64,000 bases of DNA from Pandoraea pulmonicola (GTDB lineage: Bacteria; Pseudomonadota; Gammaproteobacteria; Burkholderiales; Burkholderiaceae): positions 930,001 through 994,000 of the forward strand of contig NZ_CP010310.2 of assembly GCF_000815105.2 (NCBI RefSeq). The letters run 5' to 3'. The notes beneath the pieces were generated by a model. The model did no database searches and had not been told where the DNA came from. It saw only the letters and a program-made list of their open reading frames with translations. The position numbers and the translations under genes are program-made. Positions 46,121 to 57,439 of this stretch are shown here, in pieces. The first letter of the stretch is position 1. Each line of letters begins with the position of its first letter.

Positions 46121-47107
46121 TCAGCGCTCGAGCGACGGCTGCCCGTTGACGACGTCCGGCGCGGCCAGCGCGCGGCGTCGCGCGCGATGCGCCACGCTGT
46201 TGCGCATGGCCCATCGGGCGAGCTGTGCGGTATGCCGGACGGCAGGGCGCACTGTCAGGCGCCGTACCGCCGCGCGCTCGGCGAACCCGAGCATCGCCTG
46301 CGACCACTCGGGAAGCAGATCGATGCCCGCCCGGAACAACAACCCACTGAACATGCGAGCCCCGGCGAATGGCGCGGGCAGATTGCGCAGCACGCGAACG
46401 ACTTCGTCCGTGCGCTCGCTGGTCTGCAGCGCCGGGCGCATCGCCGCCAGGTACTCGTCGATCTGCGCGACGCTCGTCGGCACGTCGCGCGCGCCGAGGG
46501 CGATCGCGATGCGCGAGACTTCCGCGTAGTAGCGATCCTGTTCGCTGCGGGCAAACGCCGGGTCCTTGTAGACGAGATAGCTGCGCAGGAAACTCGACGT
46601 CTCCGCGACGTGCACCCACGTGAGCAGATCTGGATCGTAGGCCGCGTAGGGACGGCCGTCGGGCGCCGTGCCCTTGACCTGGAGATGGATGCGGCGCACG
46701 CGTTCGAGCAGCGCCTCGGCGTCGGCCGTGTTGCCGAACGTCGTGCCGCCGATGAAGGTGGCGGTGCGGCGTAGGCGGCCGATCACGTCCTGGCGGAACG
46801 TCGAGTGATCCCAGACGCCCGCCATGGCAAGCGGATGCAACGATTGCAGCAGGAGTGCGCTGATGCCGCCGATCATCATCGACGTGAAGTCGCCGTGCAC
46901 GTGCCAGCATGCCGCATCGGGGCCGAACAGGCCGGGATCGCCGGGCGGGGTGTCGTAGTTCAGGCGCGGTGCGCCAGGGCCGGAGGTCAGGCTCACGAGC
47001 CGCATGGCGATCGCGTGCCGCACTCGTCCCGACACGCCCACGACCGGCCCGGCAGGCCGCAGGGGTGTTGCCGGTGGTGGCGTGGGGAGGTCGTCGTGCG
47101 GGGACAT
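46121..47107 (-). CDS. Oxygenase MpaB family protein (DUF2236)
   Basis: MpaB-like protein of 328 residues. The recognisable motifs are HPLAMAGVWDHSTFRQDVIG (about 100-119), GTTFGNTADAEALLERVRRIH and the TWVHVAETSSFL region (about 170-181). The DUF2236 group resembles rubber oxygenase and fungal MpaB but has no proven bacterial function in this clade. The start was set at 47107 because the frame upstream is only a shadow of ruvB and ruvC. It is convergent with the phosphatase gene (34 bp). Confidence 0.88.
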   Translation of the reverse strand: MSPHDDLPTPPPATPLRPAGPVVGVSGRVRHAIAMRLVSLTSGPGAPRLNYDTPPGDPGLFGPDAACWHVHGDFTSMMIGGISALLLQSLHPLAMAGVWDHSTFRQDVIGRLRRTATFIGGTTFGNTADAEALLERVRRIHLQVKGTAPDGRPYAAYDPDLLTWVHVAETSSFLRSYLVYKDPAFARSEQDRYYAEVSRIAIALGARDVPTSVAQIDEYLAAMRPALQTSERTDEVVRVLRNLPAPFAGARMFSGLLFRAGIDLLPEWSQAMLGFAERAAVRRLTVRPAVRHTAQLARWAMRNSVAHRARRRALAAPDVVNGQPSLER

Positions 47108-47181
47108 GCGCTGGCCAGTGCTGTGTGACGAGGAAGAGGGGAAAAGACGATAACGAAGGAAGCGGCGCTCTGACTCGCGTC

Positions 47182-48252
47182 TTACTTGCCGGTCGCGTCG
47201 GGCGCCCAGAGCGTGCCGCTTTCGGGGGCGCTGCCGGGGGCGGCCAGACCGAAGTGGCGATACGCGGCGAGGGTGGCCACACGGCCGCGCGGCGTGCGCT
47301 GCAGGAAGCCTTGCTGGATCAGGTACGGCTCGATCACGTCCTCGATGGTGTCGCGCTCCTCGCCGATCGCGGCGGCGAGGTTGTCGACGCCGACCGGGCC
47401 GCCGTCGAACTTGTGCAACACGGCTTCGAGAAGCTTGCGGTCCATCACGTCGAAGCCGACCGGGTCGACGTCGAGCATGCGGAGCGCCGCGTCCGCGACA
47501 GCGGCCGTAATGCGTCCGTCGGCCTTCACTTCGGCGTAGTCGCGCACGCGACGCAGCAGGCGGTTGGCGATACGCGGCGTGCCGCGCGCGCGACGCGCGA
47601 TCTCGTACGCACCGTCGTCGGCGATCGAGGCGCTGAGCAGACCGGCCGAGCGGCGCACGATGCCCGCCAGTTCGTCGGCCGAGTAGAACTCCAGGCGCGC
47701 CACGATCCCGAAGCGGTCGCGCAGCGGATTGGTCAGCATGCCCGCGCGAGTGGTCGCGCCCACGAGCGTGAACGGCTGCAGGTCGAGCTTGACGCTGCGC
47801 GCCGCCGGCCCCTCGCCGATCATGATGTCGATCTGATAGTCCTCGAGCGCCGGGTACAGGATTTCCTCGACAACCGGCGAAAGCCGGTGAATTTCGTCGA
47901 TGAACAGGACGTCGTTGGCTTCGAGGTTGGTGAGCAGCGCGGCGAGATCGCCCGGGCGCTCGAGCACGGGGCCGGAGGTCTGGCGCAGGTGCACGCCCAT
48001 CTCGCGCGCGATGATGTGCGCGAGCGTGGTCTTGCCCAGACCCGGTGGCCCGAACAGCAGCACGTGGTCGAGCGGCTCCGAGCGCTTGCGGGCCGCCTCG
48101 ATGAAGATCTCCAGCTGATCGCGCACCTTGCGCTGGCCGACGTATTCGTCGAGCAGCTTGGGGCGCAGCGCGCGCTCGAAGGCTTCTTCGTTGGGCGAGG
48201 CCGGGGTCGGCGCAATGATGCGCTCGGCGGCGAGTTTGTCGGTTTCGATCAT
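47182..48252 (-). CDS. ruvB: Holliday junction branch migration DNA helicase RuvB
   Basis: AAA+ motor of the RuvABC resolvasome, 356 residues. Walker A is [12 protein letters not shown], Walker B is [10 protein letters not shown], sensor 1 GATTRAGML, and the arginine finger region and winged helix follow ([16 protein letters not shown]). The start at 48252 is preceded by a TACAAT about 6 bp upstream, possibly its own -10. ruvC lies 90 bp upstream on the same strand; ruvA, which normally sits between, is absent. Confidence 0.97.
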   Translation of the reverse strand: MIETDKLAAERIIAPTPASPNEEAFERALRPKLLDEYVGQRKVRDQLEIFIEAARKRSEPLDHVLLFGPPGLGKTTLAHIIAREMGVHLRQTSGPVLERPGDLAALLTNLEANDVLFIDEIHRLSPVVEEILYPALEDYQIDIMIGEGPAARSVKLDLQPFTLVGATTRAGMLTNPLRDRFGIVARLEFYSADELAGIVRRSAGLLSASIADDGAYEIARRARGTPRIANRLLRRVRDYAEVKADGRITAAVADAALRMLDVDPVGFDVMDRKLLEAVLHKFDGGPVGVDNLAAAIGEERDTIEDVIEPYLIQQGFLQRTPRGRVATLAAYRHFGLAAPGSAPESGTLWAPDATGK

Positions 48253-48342
48253 GGCTGCATTGTAGCGCTTCGGACGGTGCTTGCCGGGGCTGACCGGCGG
48301 GATTTCCCGCTGTGCGGAACCGGCGCCGGAAAGGGCTGCACG

Positions 48343-48897
48343 TTAGCCGACCAGGCGCCCGCGCCGCATGCGCAGGCCCTTGGCGGCGAGGGCGGGCGAG
48401 CGCACGGGGCCTGCCTGCGCCAGCGACGCGAGCATCTCGCCGCTGTGCGCGTGGCAAATCGCCACCCCCAGCGCGTCGGACGCGTCCTTGCCGGGCGTGC
48501 CGGTGAGCGTGAGCAGGCGGGCGACCATCTCCTGCACCTGCTCCTTGCGGGCGCGCCCATAGCCGACCACCGCTTGTTTGAGCTGCATCGGCGTGTACTC
48601 GAAGACTTCGAGCCCGCCGACCGAGAGCGCGGTGATCGCGGCGCCGCGCGCCTGCCCGAGCAGCAGCGTGGACTGCGGATTGACGTTGACGAACACCTTT
48701 TCGATGGCGGCCTGATCGGGGCGGTAGGTTTCGACCAGTTCCGCCACGCTCTCGAAGATGATGCGCAGCCGGGCGGGCAGGGTGCCTTCGCCCGTGCGGA
48801 TGACGCCGCTCGTCACATATTGCAGGCGGCTGCCGTGCTTTTCGAGCACGCCGAAGCCGGTGACGCGCAAGCCGGGGTCGATACCAAGAATTCTCAT
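48343..48897 (-). CDS. ruvC: Crossover junction endodeoxyribonuclease RuvC
   Basis: Holliday-junction resolvase, 184 residues. The catalytic acids are D7 in [10 protein letters not shown], Glu in [13 protein letters not shown] (about residue 67), and the Asp pair in [13 protein letters not shown] (about 140-147). The start at 48897 gives the family MRILGIDPG beginning; the longer frame to 49233 is not needed. It normally acts with RuvA and RuvB; here only ruvB is adjacent. Confidence 0.96.
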   Translation of the reverse strand: MRILGIDPGLRVTGFGVLEKHGSRLQYVTSGVIRTGEGTLPARLRIIFESVAELVETYRPDQAAIEKVFVNVNPQSTLLLGQARGAAITALSVGGLEVFEYTPMQLKQAVVGYGRARKEQVQEMVARLLTLTGTPGKDASDALGVAICHAHSGEMLASLAQAGPVRSPALAAKGLRMRRGRLVG

Positions 48898-49219
48898 GCG
48901 GGGGCCAATGGCGCGGCAAATGGCGCCGGCGCGGGGCAAGTCAACGGATATGGCCCGTATTCTGGCACAGCCGGGCGGGGGCGTCGCCGATGTCGTGTTT
49001 TGCGAGGTGAGACGAGGCGAGAGGAGGTGACACGGGATGCGCGGGGCGGCGGAGCCACGTCCCGCGACGGCAGCGCGCCCGATGTGCCGGATCGCGTCGA
49101 TTTGCCGCAGGCGGCGCGTCCCGCCCGGGTAGGCGCCGGGCTTCGCGAGGCGGCGGATTGTTGTACATTGTTTGCTGTTCAAAACATTCGACGGTCTGCC
49201 CGCGGACCGCACGTCCCCG
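48898..49219. other. Intergenic region between ruvC and the HemJ-like gene
   Basis: A 322-bp divergent gap. No RuvA sequence or other gene is detected. TTGTACATT and nearby AT-rich sequence at 49160-49190 is the probable promoter for the HemJ-like gene on the plus strand. The rest is GC-rich with no clear terminator. Confidence 0.5.
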
Positions 49220-49636
49220 ATGCTCTGGATCAAAGCGCTGCATATCGTTTTCGTCGCCTCGTGGTTCGCCGGCCTGTTCTATCTGCCGCGTATTTTCGTC
49301 AACCTCGCGATGGAGAGCGACCCCGCCGCCACGCAACGGCTGCTGCTCATGGCGCGCAAGCTGTACCGCTTCATGACCATTCTCGCGGTGCCCGCGCTCG
49401 CTTTCGGACTCATCCTCTGGCTGTACTACGGCATTGGTCGTCATGGTGGCTGGCTGCATGCCAAGTTGCTCATCGTGGTGCTGCTGCTGGGCTATCACCA
49501 TGCGTGCGGACGCCTGCTGCGCAAGTTCGAGACCGGCCGCAACACCCGCTCGCATCGCTGGTATCGCTACTTCAACGAGTTCCCGGTGCTGGCCTTGCTC
49601 GGCGCCGTGATCCTCGTGGTCGTCAAGCCGTTCTGA
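49220..49636 (+). CDS. CopD/HemJ-like membrane protein
   Basis: Small inner-membrane protein of 138 residues with four hydrophobic segments. The N-terminal [19 protein letters not shown] carries the conserved His (residue 8) in the first helix. The segment [14 protein letters not shown] near 85-98 is the second conserved block. It resembles HemJ, a protoporphyrinogen IX oxidase used by many proteobacteria that lack HemG/HemY. The start at 49220 is favoured because it aligns; 16 residues upstream are polar. The heme role is inferred from similarity. Confidence 0.8.
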   Translation: MLWIKALHIVFVASWFAGLFYLPRIFVNLAMESDPAATQRLLLMARKLYRFMTILAVPALAFGLILWLYYGIGRHGGWLHAKLLIVVLLLGYHHACGRLLRKFETGRNTRSHRWYRYFNEFPVLALLGAVILVVVKPF

Positions 49637-49794
49637 TCCGATGGGCTCGCCCCAGCGTGTTTGCCCCGGACCGCATCCGGTCGAAGGCCTGCAGGAACGT
49701 GCATGGGGCCGCCTGTCATACACGTCGTTCAGCATCAGAACAAGCCGCCACGCGCGAGTGCGCGTTGTGAAACGTTTTTCGTGAGGAGTTTGCC

Positions 49795-50415
49795 GTGAGT
49801 CTGGCCTGCGATTATTTCCTGGCGCCGCCGTCGCCCTACGTGTACATGGGGCATGCTCGCTTCGTCGAGCTGGCGCGTCGCTACGATGTGCAGATCCAGC
49901 TCAAGCCCGTCGATCTCGGGCGCATTTTCTCGAGCTCAGGCGGGCTGCCGCTGGCCAAGCGCGCGCCGCAGCGTCAGGCGTATCGTCTGGTCGAGCTGGC
50001 TCGCTGGTCGAAGTATCTCGGCATTCCGCTCAATCCCCAGCCGAAGTTCTTCCCGGTCGCGGGCGATCCCGCCGCGCGTCTGATCGTCGCCGTGCAACTG
50101 GCGCACGGCACCGACCGCGCGCTCGACCTGACCGCCGCGATTTCGAAGGCGCTGTGGGTGGACGAGCGCAATATCGCCGACGACGCCACCTTGCAGGCCA
50201 TCGCCGACGGCCTGTCGCTCGACGGCAAGTCGCTGGTCGCCGCGTCGAGCGGCGCGAGCGTGCAAGCGGCCTATGACGCCAATACCGAAGACGCGATGAA
50301 CGCCGGCGTGTTCGGCGCGCCGTGGTTCATGTTCCAGGGCGAGCCGTACTGGGGACAGGATCGTCTCGACTTTCTCGAACGGGCTTTCGCCGAAGCGCGC
50401 GACGCGCGGCGCTGA
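49795..50415 (+). CDS. 2-hydroxychromene-2-carboxylate isomerase family protein (DsbA/kappa-GST fold)
   Basis: Thioredoxin-fold enzyme of 206 residues. The N-terminal DYFLAPPSPYVYMGH (about 4-18) holds the catalytic Ser-type site, and VFGAPWFMFQGEPYWGQDRL (about 170-189) is the family C-terminal motif. Relatives isomerise 2-hydroxychromene-2-carboxylate in naphthalene breakdown or act as kappa glutathione transferases. It starts with GTG after GAGGAG. No aromatic-degradation genes are adjacent, so the substrate is uncertain. Confidence 0.88.
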   Translation: MSLACDYFLAPPSPYVYMGHARFVELARRYDVQIQLKPVDLGRIFSSSGGLPLAKRAPQRQAYRLVELARWSKYLGIPLNPQPKFFPVAGDPAARLIVAVQLAHGTDRALDLTAAISKALWVDERNIADDATLQAIADGLSLDGKSLVAASSGASVQAAYDANTEDAMNAGVFGAPWFMFQGEPYWGQDRLDFLERAFAEARDARR

Positions 50416-50486
50416 GTCCGTTCGTTCCCGATCATGAAGCCCGCCACCGGCGCCGTCGGACGGCGGCAAGTCCAGGAGTTTGCAGC

Positions 50487-51467
50487 ATGAGTCGTCCGGA
50501 AGTGGTGTTGTACAAGGGCGTGCCGCCGGAGGTGCGTGCGCGTCTGGCGGAAGCATTCGCACTCACGGAGTTCGACGGCGTGAACGATGGCAATCGCGCC
50601 GAATTCGCGGCGGCGCTCGGCCGTGCGGACGGGGCCATCGGCGTCGGCGTGAACGTCACGCCCGATCTGCTCGATGCCGCCCCGAAACTCAAGGCATGGG
50701 CCACCATTTCAGTCGGCTACGATCAGTTCGATGTGCCTGACCTCACGCGTCGCGGCATCGTGCTGATGAACACGCCCGACGTGCTGACCGAGACCACGGC
50801 CGACACGGTGTTCTCGTTGATCCTGTCGAGCGCGCGACGCGTGGTCGAGCTCGCCGAACTGGTGAAGGCGGGCGGCTGGAAGGGCAGTCTGGGCGAGGCG
50901 TATTTCGGTACCGATGTGCAGGGCAAGACGCTCGGCATCGTCGGCATGGGCCGCATAGGCGGCGCTGTCGCGCGGCGCGCCGCGCTCGGCTTCGGCATGA
51001 AGGTGCTCTACAGCAACCGTTCGCGTAACGAGGCGGCCGAGACGGCATATGGCGCCCAATACCGCGCGTTGCCGGAGCTGCTCGCGCAGGCCGATTTCGT
51101 GGTGACGCTGGTGCCGTTGTCGCCGGCCACCGAGCGCCTGATCGGCGCCAGGGAGTTCGCGCAGATGAAGCGCGGCGCGATCTTCGTGAATGCCGCGCGC
51201 GGCAAGGTGATCGACGAGTCGGCGCTGATCGACGCGCTGGCCTCGGGCCATCTGCGCGCCGCCGGTCTCGACGTGTTCGAGCGTGAGCCGGTCCCGGTGG
51301 ATTCGCCGCTGCTGAAGATGAAGAACGTGGTCGCGCTGCCGCACATCGGCTCGGCCACGCACGAGACGCGTCATGCGATGGCGTCGTGCGCAGCCGAGAA
51401 TCTGATCGCCGCACTCACCGGAAAGACGCTGCAGAACGCGGTGAATCCGCAGGCACGGCAAGGTTGA
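50487..51467 (+). CDS. 2-hydroxyacid dehydrogenase (2-ketogluconate/glyoxylate reductase)
   Basis: NAD(P)H-dependent D-2-hydroxyacid dehydrogenase, 326 residues. The nucleotide site is GIVGMGRIGGAVARR (about 151-165), with the catalytic Arg in NAARGKVIDE (about 236), Glu and the His in LPHIGSAT (about 286). GhrB/TkrA-type enzymes reduce 2-ketogluconate to gluconate. The convergent hexR and the following edd-eda-gnt genes support a gluconate role. The start at 50487 follows CCAGGAG. Confidence 0.9.
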   Translation: MSRPEVVLYKGVPPEVRARLAEAFALTEFDGVNDGNRAEFAAALGRADGAIGVGVNVTPDLLDAAPKLKAWATISVGYDQFDVPDLTRRGIVLMNTPDVLTETTADTVFSLILSSARRVVELAELVKAGGWKGSLGEAYFGTDVQGKTLGIVGMGRIGGAVARRAALGFGMKVLYSNRSRNEAAETAYGAQYRALPELLAQADFVVTLVPLSPATERLIGAREFAQMKRGAIFVNAARGKVIDESALIDALASGHLRAAGLDVFEREPVPVDSPLLKMKNVVALPHIGSATHETRHAMASCAAENLIAALTGKTLQNAVNPQARQG

Positions 51468-51489
51468 CAGGATAAGCCAAGCCGACCGA

Positions 51490-51526
51490 GGGCCGGGGCC
51501 TGTACCGCACAGGACCCGGCCCTTTT
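51490..51526. terminator. Bidirectional terminator between the dehydrogenase gene and hexR
   Basis: GGGCCGGG-CCTGT pairs with ACAGG-CCCGGCCC, one mismatch, followed by TTTT. It serves both convergent genes. Confidence 0.85.
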
Positions 51527-51530
51527 CGTT

Positions 51531-52376
51531 TCATCGTCCTTCGCTGGCCGTGCGACGGCGGTTGATGACTTCCTTCGCGCGAGCGAGCTGCTTGGGCAAG
51601 CGCTCGCCAAGACGCAGCGCCATGCCAACGGCCAGCACGTCGCCGATCGCGAGATGGGCGATGCGCGAAGTGAGCGGTGAATACACGTCGGTGTCCTCGT
51701 CGACATCGGCAAAGAGCGCGACGCTCGCCATGCGCGCGAGCGGCGAGTTGCTGTGCGTGATGGCGATCACGCTGGCGCCCGCCGTGCGCGCGAGCTGCAC
51801 CGCTTCGAGCAGATCCTGCGTACGGCCGGTATTCGAGATGGCGACGACCACATCGCCTTCGTGCAGCAGCGCCGACGACATGCCGTAGACGTGCGGGTCG
51901 TTGTACGCCACGGCCGGAATGCCGAGGCGGAAGAACTTGTGCTGCATGTCCTGTGCGGCAATACCCGATGCACCTGCACCGTAGAACTCGATGCGCTTCG
52001 CGGTGGCGAGCAGCGCGATGGCCTGCCCGATGCTGTCGGGCGACAGATTGTTGCGCACTTGCATGAGGCTGCCGATGGTGCGGTCGAGCACCTTGCTGGC
52101 GATGCCCGGCACCGGCTCGTCGGGGCGAACGTCGCGATGCACGAACGGCACGCCCTGCGCGATACCCTGGGCCAGCCGGATCTTGAATTCGCGATAGCCG
52201 CTGCATCCGACGGCCTGGCAGAACCGGGCGATCGTGGGCTGGCTGACGTTGGCGCGCTCGGCGAGTTCGTTCATCGACAGATCGACGACTTCGCGCGGGG
52301 CGTCCAGTACATACGTCGCAAGCTTGCGCTCGGATGGACGCAATTGGGTCAGCGTGGCTTCGATTCGGTTCAGCAT
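51531..52376 (-). CDS. hexR: MurR/RpiR family regulator HexR
   Basis: Repressor of glucose and gluconate metabolism, 281 residues. The N-terminal RpiR helix-turn-helix (NELAERANVSQPTIARFC, about 35-52) is followed by a SIS sugar-phosphate domain (about 125-255, with GAGASGIAAQD and SNTGRTQD). In relatives it binds 2-keto-3-deoxy-6-phosphogluconate, which releases it from DNA. The start was placed at 52376 (MLNRIEATL); the frame extends 11 codons further but this start aligns. It is divergent from edd, with an operator-like palindrome in the gap. Confidence 0.92.
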   Translation of the reverse strand: MLNRIEATLTQLRPSERKLATYVLDAPREVVDLSMNELAERANVSQPTIARFCQAVGCSGYREFKIRLAQGIAQGVPFVHRDVRPDEPVPGIASKVLDRTIGSLMQVRNNLSPDSIGQAIALLATAKRIEFYGAGASGIAAQDMQHKFFRLGIPAVAYNDPHVYGMSSALLHEGDVVVAISNTGRTQDLLEAVQLARTAGASVIAITHSNSPLARMASVALFADVDEDTDVYSPLTSRIAHLAIGDVLAVGMALRLGERLPKQLARAKEVINRRRTASEGR

Positions 52377-52763
52377 GGCAGGCACCAACAAAAGCAGGCG
52401 CGCGGCCATCGATGCCTCGCGCCATTCCCCGTATTACCGCGATGCCATGTCCCACGTTGCCCGGGCGCACGGCGAATCCGGCTTGTCAGGCGCCCACTAT
52501 AGCACCCGGAACCCGCGCCACTGCGCGTTCCCGTCGCAGGCTGGCGCACGAGGGTCGCGTACGAAATGTACAAAAACTACAAAAATACAACATTTCATAT
52601 TGTGGTGGTGTTTTTCTCAATACGACAAAATGCAACGTAACTACTGGAAATTAATCAGTAAAACCCCGCATGTCGATGTCTTTGAATTGATGAGTTGTAG
52701 AATTTCTACTAAACTCCGCTCCCAATCGTACCCCTCCCGGGTGCGTTGCCATCCGCCTCCGGC
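52377..52763. other. hexR-edd divergent intergenic region
   Basis: 387 bp, markedly AT-rich between 52560 and 52720. It holds the palindrome at 52697-52709, a shorter TACTG/CAGTA inverted repeat at 52642-52660 and the 10-mer CATATTGTGG (52596-52605). Promoters for both genes are expected here. On the plus strand TACTAA (52707) with TTGAAT (52682) is a loose candidate. Confidence 0.55.
52697..52709. promoter_or_regulatory. Candidate HexR operator
   Basis: Perfect palindrome GTAGAATTTCTAC, within TTGTAGAATTTCTACTAA, close to published HexR sites (TTGT-N7/8-ACAA type). It lies 54 bp upstream of edd, overlapping its probable promoter. Confidence 0.65.
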
Positions 52764-54599
<1,836 letters not shown>

Positions 54600-54646
54600 C
54601 GTGCAGGCCGCCTTGGCGCCGCACTCATGCATTCAAGGAAAACGTA

Positions 54647-55273
54647 ATGGACATCAATGACATCGTTCGTGCCGGCCCCGTGATCCCGGTGCTCCAGTTC
54701 GACAACGTCGAGCAGGGCGAACAGGTCTCGCGCGCCTTGCTCGCGGGTGGCGTGCGGGTGCTCGAAATCACGCTGCGCACCCCGGCGGCGATGGACGTCA
54801 TCCGCCACGTGGCAGGGCTTTCGGACGAACTGATCGTCGGCGTGGGCACGCTCACGCGTCCCGAGGAAATGGCGCAGGCCGTGGCTGCCGGCGCGCGTTT
54901 CGGCGTCTCGCCGGGCTACACGAGCGCGCTGGGCGCGGCCGCCAGGGCGGCGGGCCTGCCGTTGCTGCCGGGCGTGGTCACGCCTTCGGACATTCTCGCG
55001 GCGCTGGCCGACGGCTACGACACCGTGAAATTCTTCCCGGCCGAGCCTTCGGGCGGCGTGCCGATGCTGGGGGCGCTGTACGGCCCGTTCCGCCAGGTGC
55101 GCTTCTGCCCGACGGGGGGCATCAGCGCGGAGTCGGCGCCGTCGTACCTCGCCCAGCCGAACGTGGTCTGCGTGGGCGGCTCGTGGCTCACGCCCAAGGC
55201 CCTCGTCGACGCGAAGGACTGGGACGGCATCACGCGTCTGGCGCGCGCGGCGAGCGCTTTGCCGCGCGGCTGA
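54647..55273 (+). CDS. eda: KDPG aldolase
   Basis: 2-keto-3-deoxy-6-phosphogluconate aldolase, 208 residues, class I. The Schiff-base Lys is in DTVKFFPAE (about residue 127) and the catalytic Glu in [11 protein letters not shown] (about 40). It gives pyruvate and glyceraldehyde-3-phosphate. The start follows AAGGAAAACG. It is co-transcribed with edd (47 bp apart). Confidence 0.96.
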   Translation: MDINDIVRAGPVIPVLQFDNVEQGEQVSRALLAGGVRVLEITLRTPAAMDVIRHVAGLSDELIVGVGTLTRPEEMAQAVAAGARFGVSPGYTSALGAAARAAGLPLLPGVVTPSDILAALADGYDTVKFFPAEPSGGVPMLGALYGPFRQVRFCPTGGISAESAPSYLAQPNVVCVGGSWLTPKALVDAKDWDGITRLARAASALPRG

Positions 55274-55430
55274 GCGCAGCGTTTGAAACGGTGTTGACAG
55301 TGTTGACGGTGTCGGAAAGAAACGCGTCGACGAGAGACGGCGCAGGATTCATCGAATAACAGAATTCCAATAATCGGGCCCACACGGCCCTTCGGGCATC
55401 CGCCCATCTAGCCAAACGAGGAGACCCCCC

Positions 55431-56786
55431 ATGGTCGCGGTGCAGGGCAATTTGCTGCTGGTATACGCGCTTGTCGCGGTAATCGCGCTGATCTTGCTGA
55501 TCGCGCGTTTCAAACTGAATCCGTTCATCACGCTGATCGTCGTCTCGCTCGTGCTCGGGCTGGCGGTGGGCATGCCGATGGGCGGCATCGTCAAGGCTTT
55601 CGAGACGGGCGTAGGCAACACGCTGGGGCATATCGCGCTCGTGGTCGGTCTCGGCACGATGCTCGGCAAGATGATGGCCGAGTCGGGCGGGGCCGAGCGC
55701 ATCGCGCGTACGCTCATCGGTTTCTTCGGCGAGAAGAACGTGCATTGGGCGATGGTCGTGATCGCGTTCATCGTCGGTCTGCCGGTGTTCTTCGAAGTCG
55801 GCTTCGTGCTGCTCATCCCGATCGCCTTCAACGTGGCCAAGCGCACCGGCACGTCGATGGTGCTCGTGGGCATTCCGATGGTCGCGGGCCTGTCGGTCGT
55901 GCACGGCCTGATTCCGCCGCACCCGGCCGCGCTGCTCGCGGTGACGGCGTATAACGCCGACATCGGCCACACCATCATGTACGCGCTGATCGTGGGTATT
56001 CCGACGGCGGCCATTGCCGGTCCGCTCTTCGCGAAGCTCATGGCGCGCTACGTCGTGCCGAATCCGGACAACCCCCTGCTGGCGCAGTTCGTCGAAGCCG
56101 ATCGCAAGACGGAAGCACTGCCGGGCTTCGGCATCACGCTGTTCACGATCCTGCTGCCGGTGATCCTGATGCTCATCGGTAGCTGGGCCGATCTGTTCTT
56201 CGCGCCGAAGTCGTTCGCCAACGACTTCCTGCGCCTGATCGGCAACTCGGTGATGGCGCTGCTCATCGCCACGCTCGTGAGCTTCTTCACGTTCGGCAAG
56301 CAGCGCGGCTTCAATCGCGATCAGATCCTGAAGTTCACGAACGAGTGTCTCGCCCCGATCGCCACCATCACGCTGGTGGTGGGCGCGGGCGGCGGTTTCG
56401 GGCGTATCCTGATGGACAGCGGCGTTTCGAAGGCGATCGTCGACGTGGCCACGCACGCGAACCTCTCGCCGCTGCTGCTCGGCTGGCTGGTGGCGGTGCT
56501 CATCCGGATCGCGACGGGCTCGGCCACGGTGGCGATGACGACCGCGTGCGGTATCGTCGCCCCGATCGCCGCCGCCGCGGGCACGGTGGTCAAGCCGGAG
56601 TTGATGGTGCTGGCCACGGGAGCAGGCTCGCTGATCCTGTCGCACGTGAACGACGGCGGTTTCTGGCTGGTCAAGGAGTATTTCAACATGACCGTGCCGC
56701 AGACCTTCAAGACCTGGACGGTTTGCGAGACGATCATTTCCGTGGTGGCGCTGCTGCTTACGCTGGCCCTCGCAACGGTGGTGTGA
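55431..56786 (+). CDS. Gluconate permease, GntP family
   Basis: Inner-membrane H+/gluconate symporter, 451 residues with about 12 helices. The family motifs are FVKLNPF-like RFKLNPFITLIVVSL (about 26-40), GLPVFFEVGFVLLIPIAF (about 117-134) and GLIPPHPAALLAVTAY. The start at 55431 follows CGAGGAG. The 157-bp gap before it has two TTGAC repeats at 55293-55310 that may be -35 elements. It supplies gluconate for the kinase and edd-eda. Confidence 0.92.
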   Translation: MVAVQGNLLLVYALVAVIALILLIARFKLNPFITLIVVSLVLGLAVGMPMGGIVKAFETGVGNTLGHIALVVGLGTMLGKMMAESGGAERIARTLIGFFGEKNVHWAMVVIAFIVGLPVFFEVGFVLLIPIAFNVAKRTGTSMVLVGIPMVAGLSVVHGLIPPHPAALLAVTAYNADIGHTIMYALIVGIPTAAIAGPLFAKLMARYVVPNPDNPLLAQFVEADRKTEALPGFGITLFTILLPVILMLIGSWADLFFAPKSFANDFLRLIGNSVMALLIATLVSFFTFGKQRGFNRDQILKFTNECLAPIATITLVVGAGGGFGRILMDSGVSKAIVDVATHANLSPLLLGWLVAVLIRIATGSATVAMTTACGIVAPIAAAAGTVVKPELMVLATGAGSLILSHVNDGGFWLVKEYFNMTVPQTFKTWTVCETIISVVALLLTLALATVV

Positions 56787-56856
56787 GGTGGCGATGCAGG
56801 GCGTGCAACACGGGCAACACACCGACGCGAGTCGGCAGGCTACAAGGAGACGAGCC

Positions 56857-57390
56857 ATGATCGTCGTGGTTATGGGCGTATCGGGCAGCGGCAAGAGCAC
56901 GGTCGGGCAGATGCTTGCCGACCGGCTGGGCTGCGGGTTTTCCGACGCGGATTCCTTTCACAGCGCGGCGAACATCGAGAAGATGCGCCGTGGCGAAGCG
57001 CTCAACGACGAGGACCGCGCGCCGTGGCTGGCCGCGATCCGCGAGGCCATCGTCGCGCGCCGCGTGGCGGGACGTCACCATGTGTTTGCATGTTCGGCGC
57101 TGCGCGCCCGCTATCGCGATGTGCTCGGCGATCATGACGGCGACGTCGTGTTCGTCTATCTGAAGGGGGCGCCCGAGGTGATCGGCGAGCGCCTCGCTTC
57201 GCGCTCGGGCCATTTCTTCGATCCGGCGCTGCTGCAAAGCCAGTTCAACACGCTCGAAGAGCCGCAGGACGCGCTGACCATCGATATCCGCGAGACGCCC
57301 GAGGCGATCGTCGAGATTCTGCTGCACAAGCTGGCCGCCTGTCCGGGCGGCGCTCCCCTCACGTCGGCCGCTTCGGCACGCGTACAATAG
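56857..57390 (+). CDS. Gluconokinase
   Basis: Phosphorylates gluconate to 6-phosphogluconate, 177 residues. Walker A is GVSGSGKST (about 7-15); DADSFHSAANIEKM and ALNDEDRAPWL are the GntK motifs, and KGAPEVIGERLASRSGHF is the lid. The start at 56857 follows AAGGAG; the frame is open 23 codons further upstream without a site. It is 70 bp after the permease, in the same unit. The C-terminus is slightly long and Ala/Ser-rich. Confidence 0.94.
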   Translation: MIVVVMGVSGSGKSTVGQMLADRLGCGFSDADSFHSAANIEKMRRGEALNDEDRAPWLAAIREAIVARRVAGRHHVFACSALRARYRDVLGDHDGDVVFVYLKGAPEVIGERLASRSGHFFDPALLQSQFNTLEEPQDALTIDIRETPEAIVEILLHKLAACPGGAPLTSAASARVQ

Positions 57391-57439
57391 CGGTTTATTC
57401 CCTCCGCCGGCGCGTCGAGCGCCGGCTGTACGCATCGAA

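Noticed and set aside
46121..48919. A 932-codon open frame on the minus strand
   Set aside because: Only the last 328 codons (from 47107) are the MpaB-like gene. The rest is out-of-frame shadow of ruvB and ruvC.
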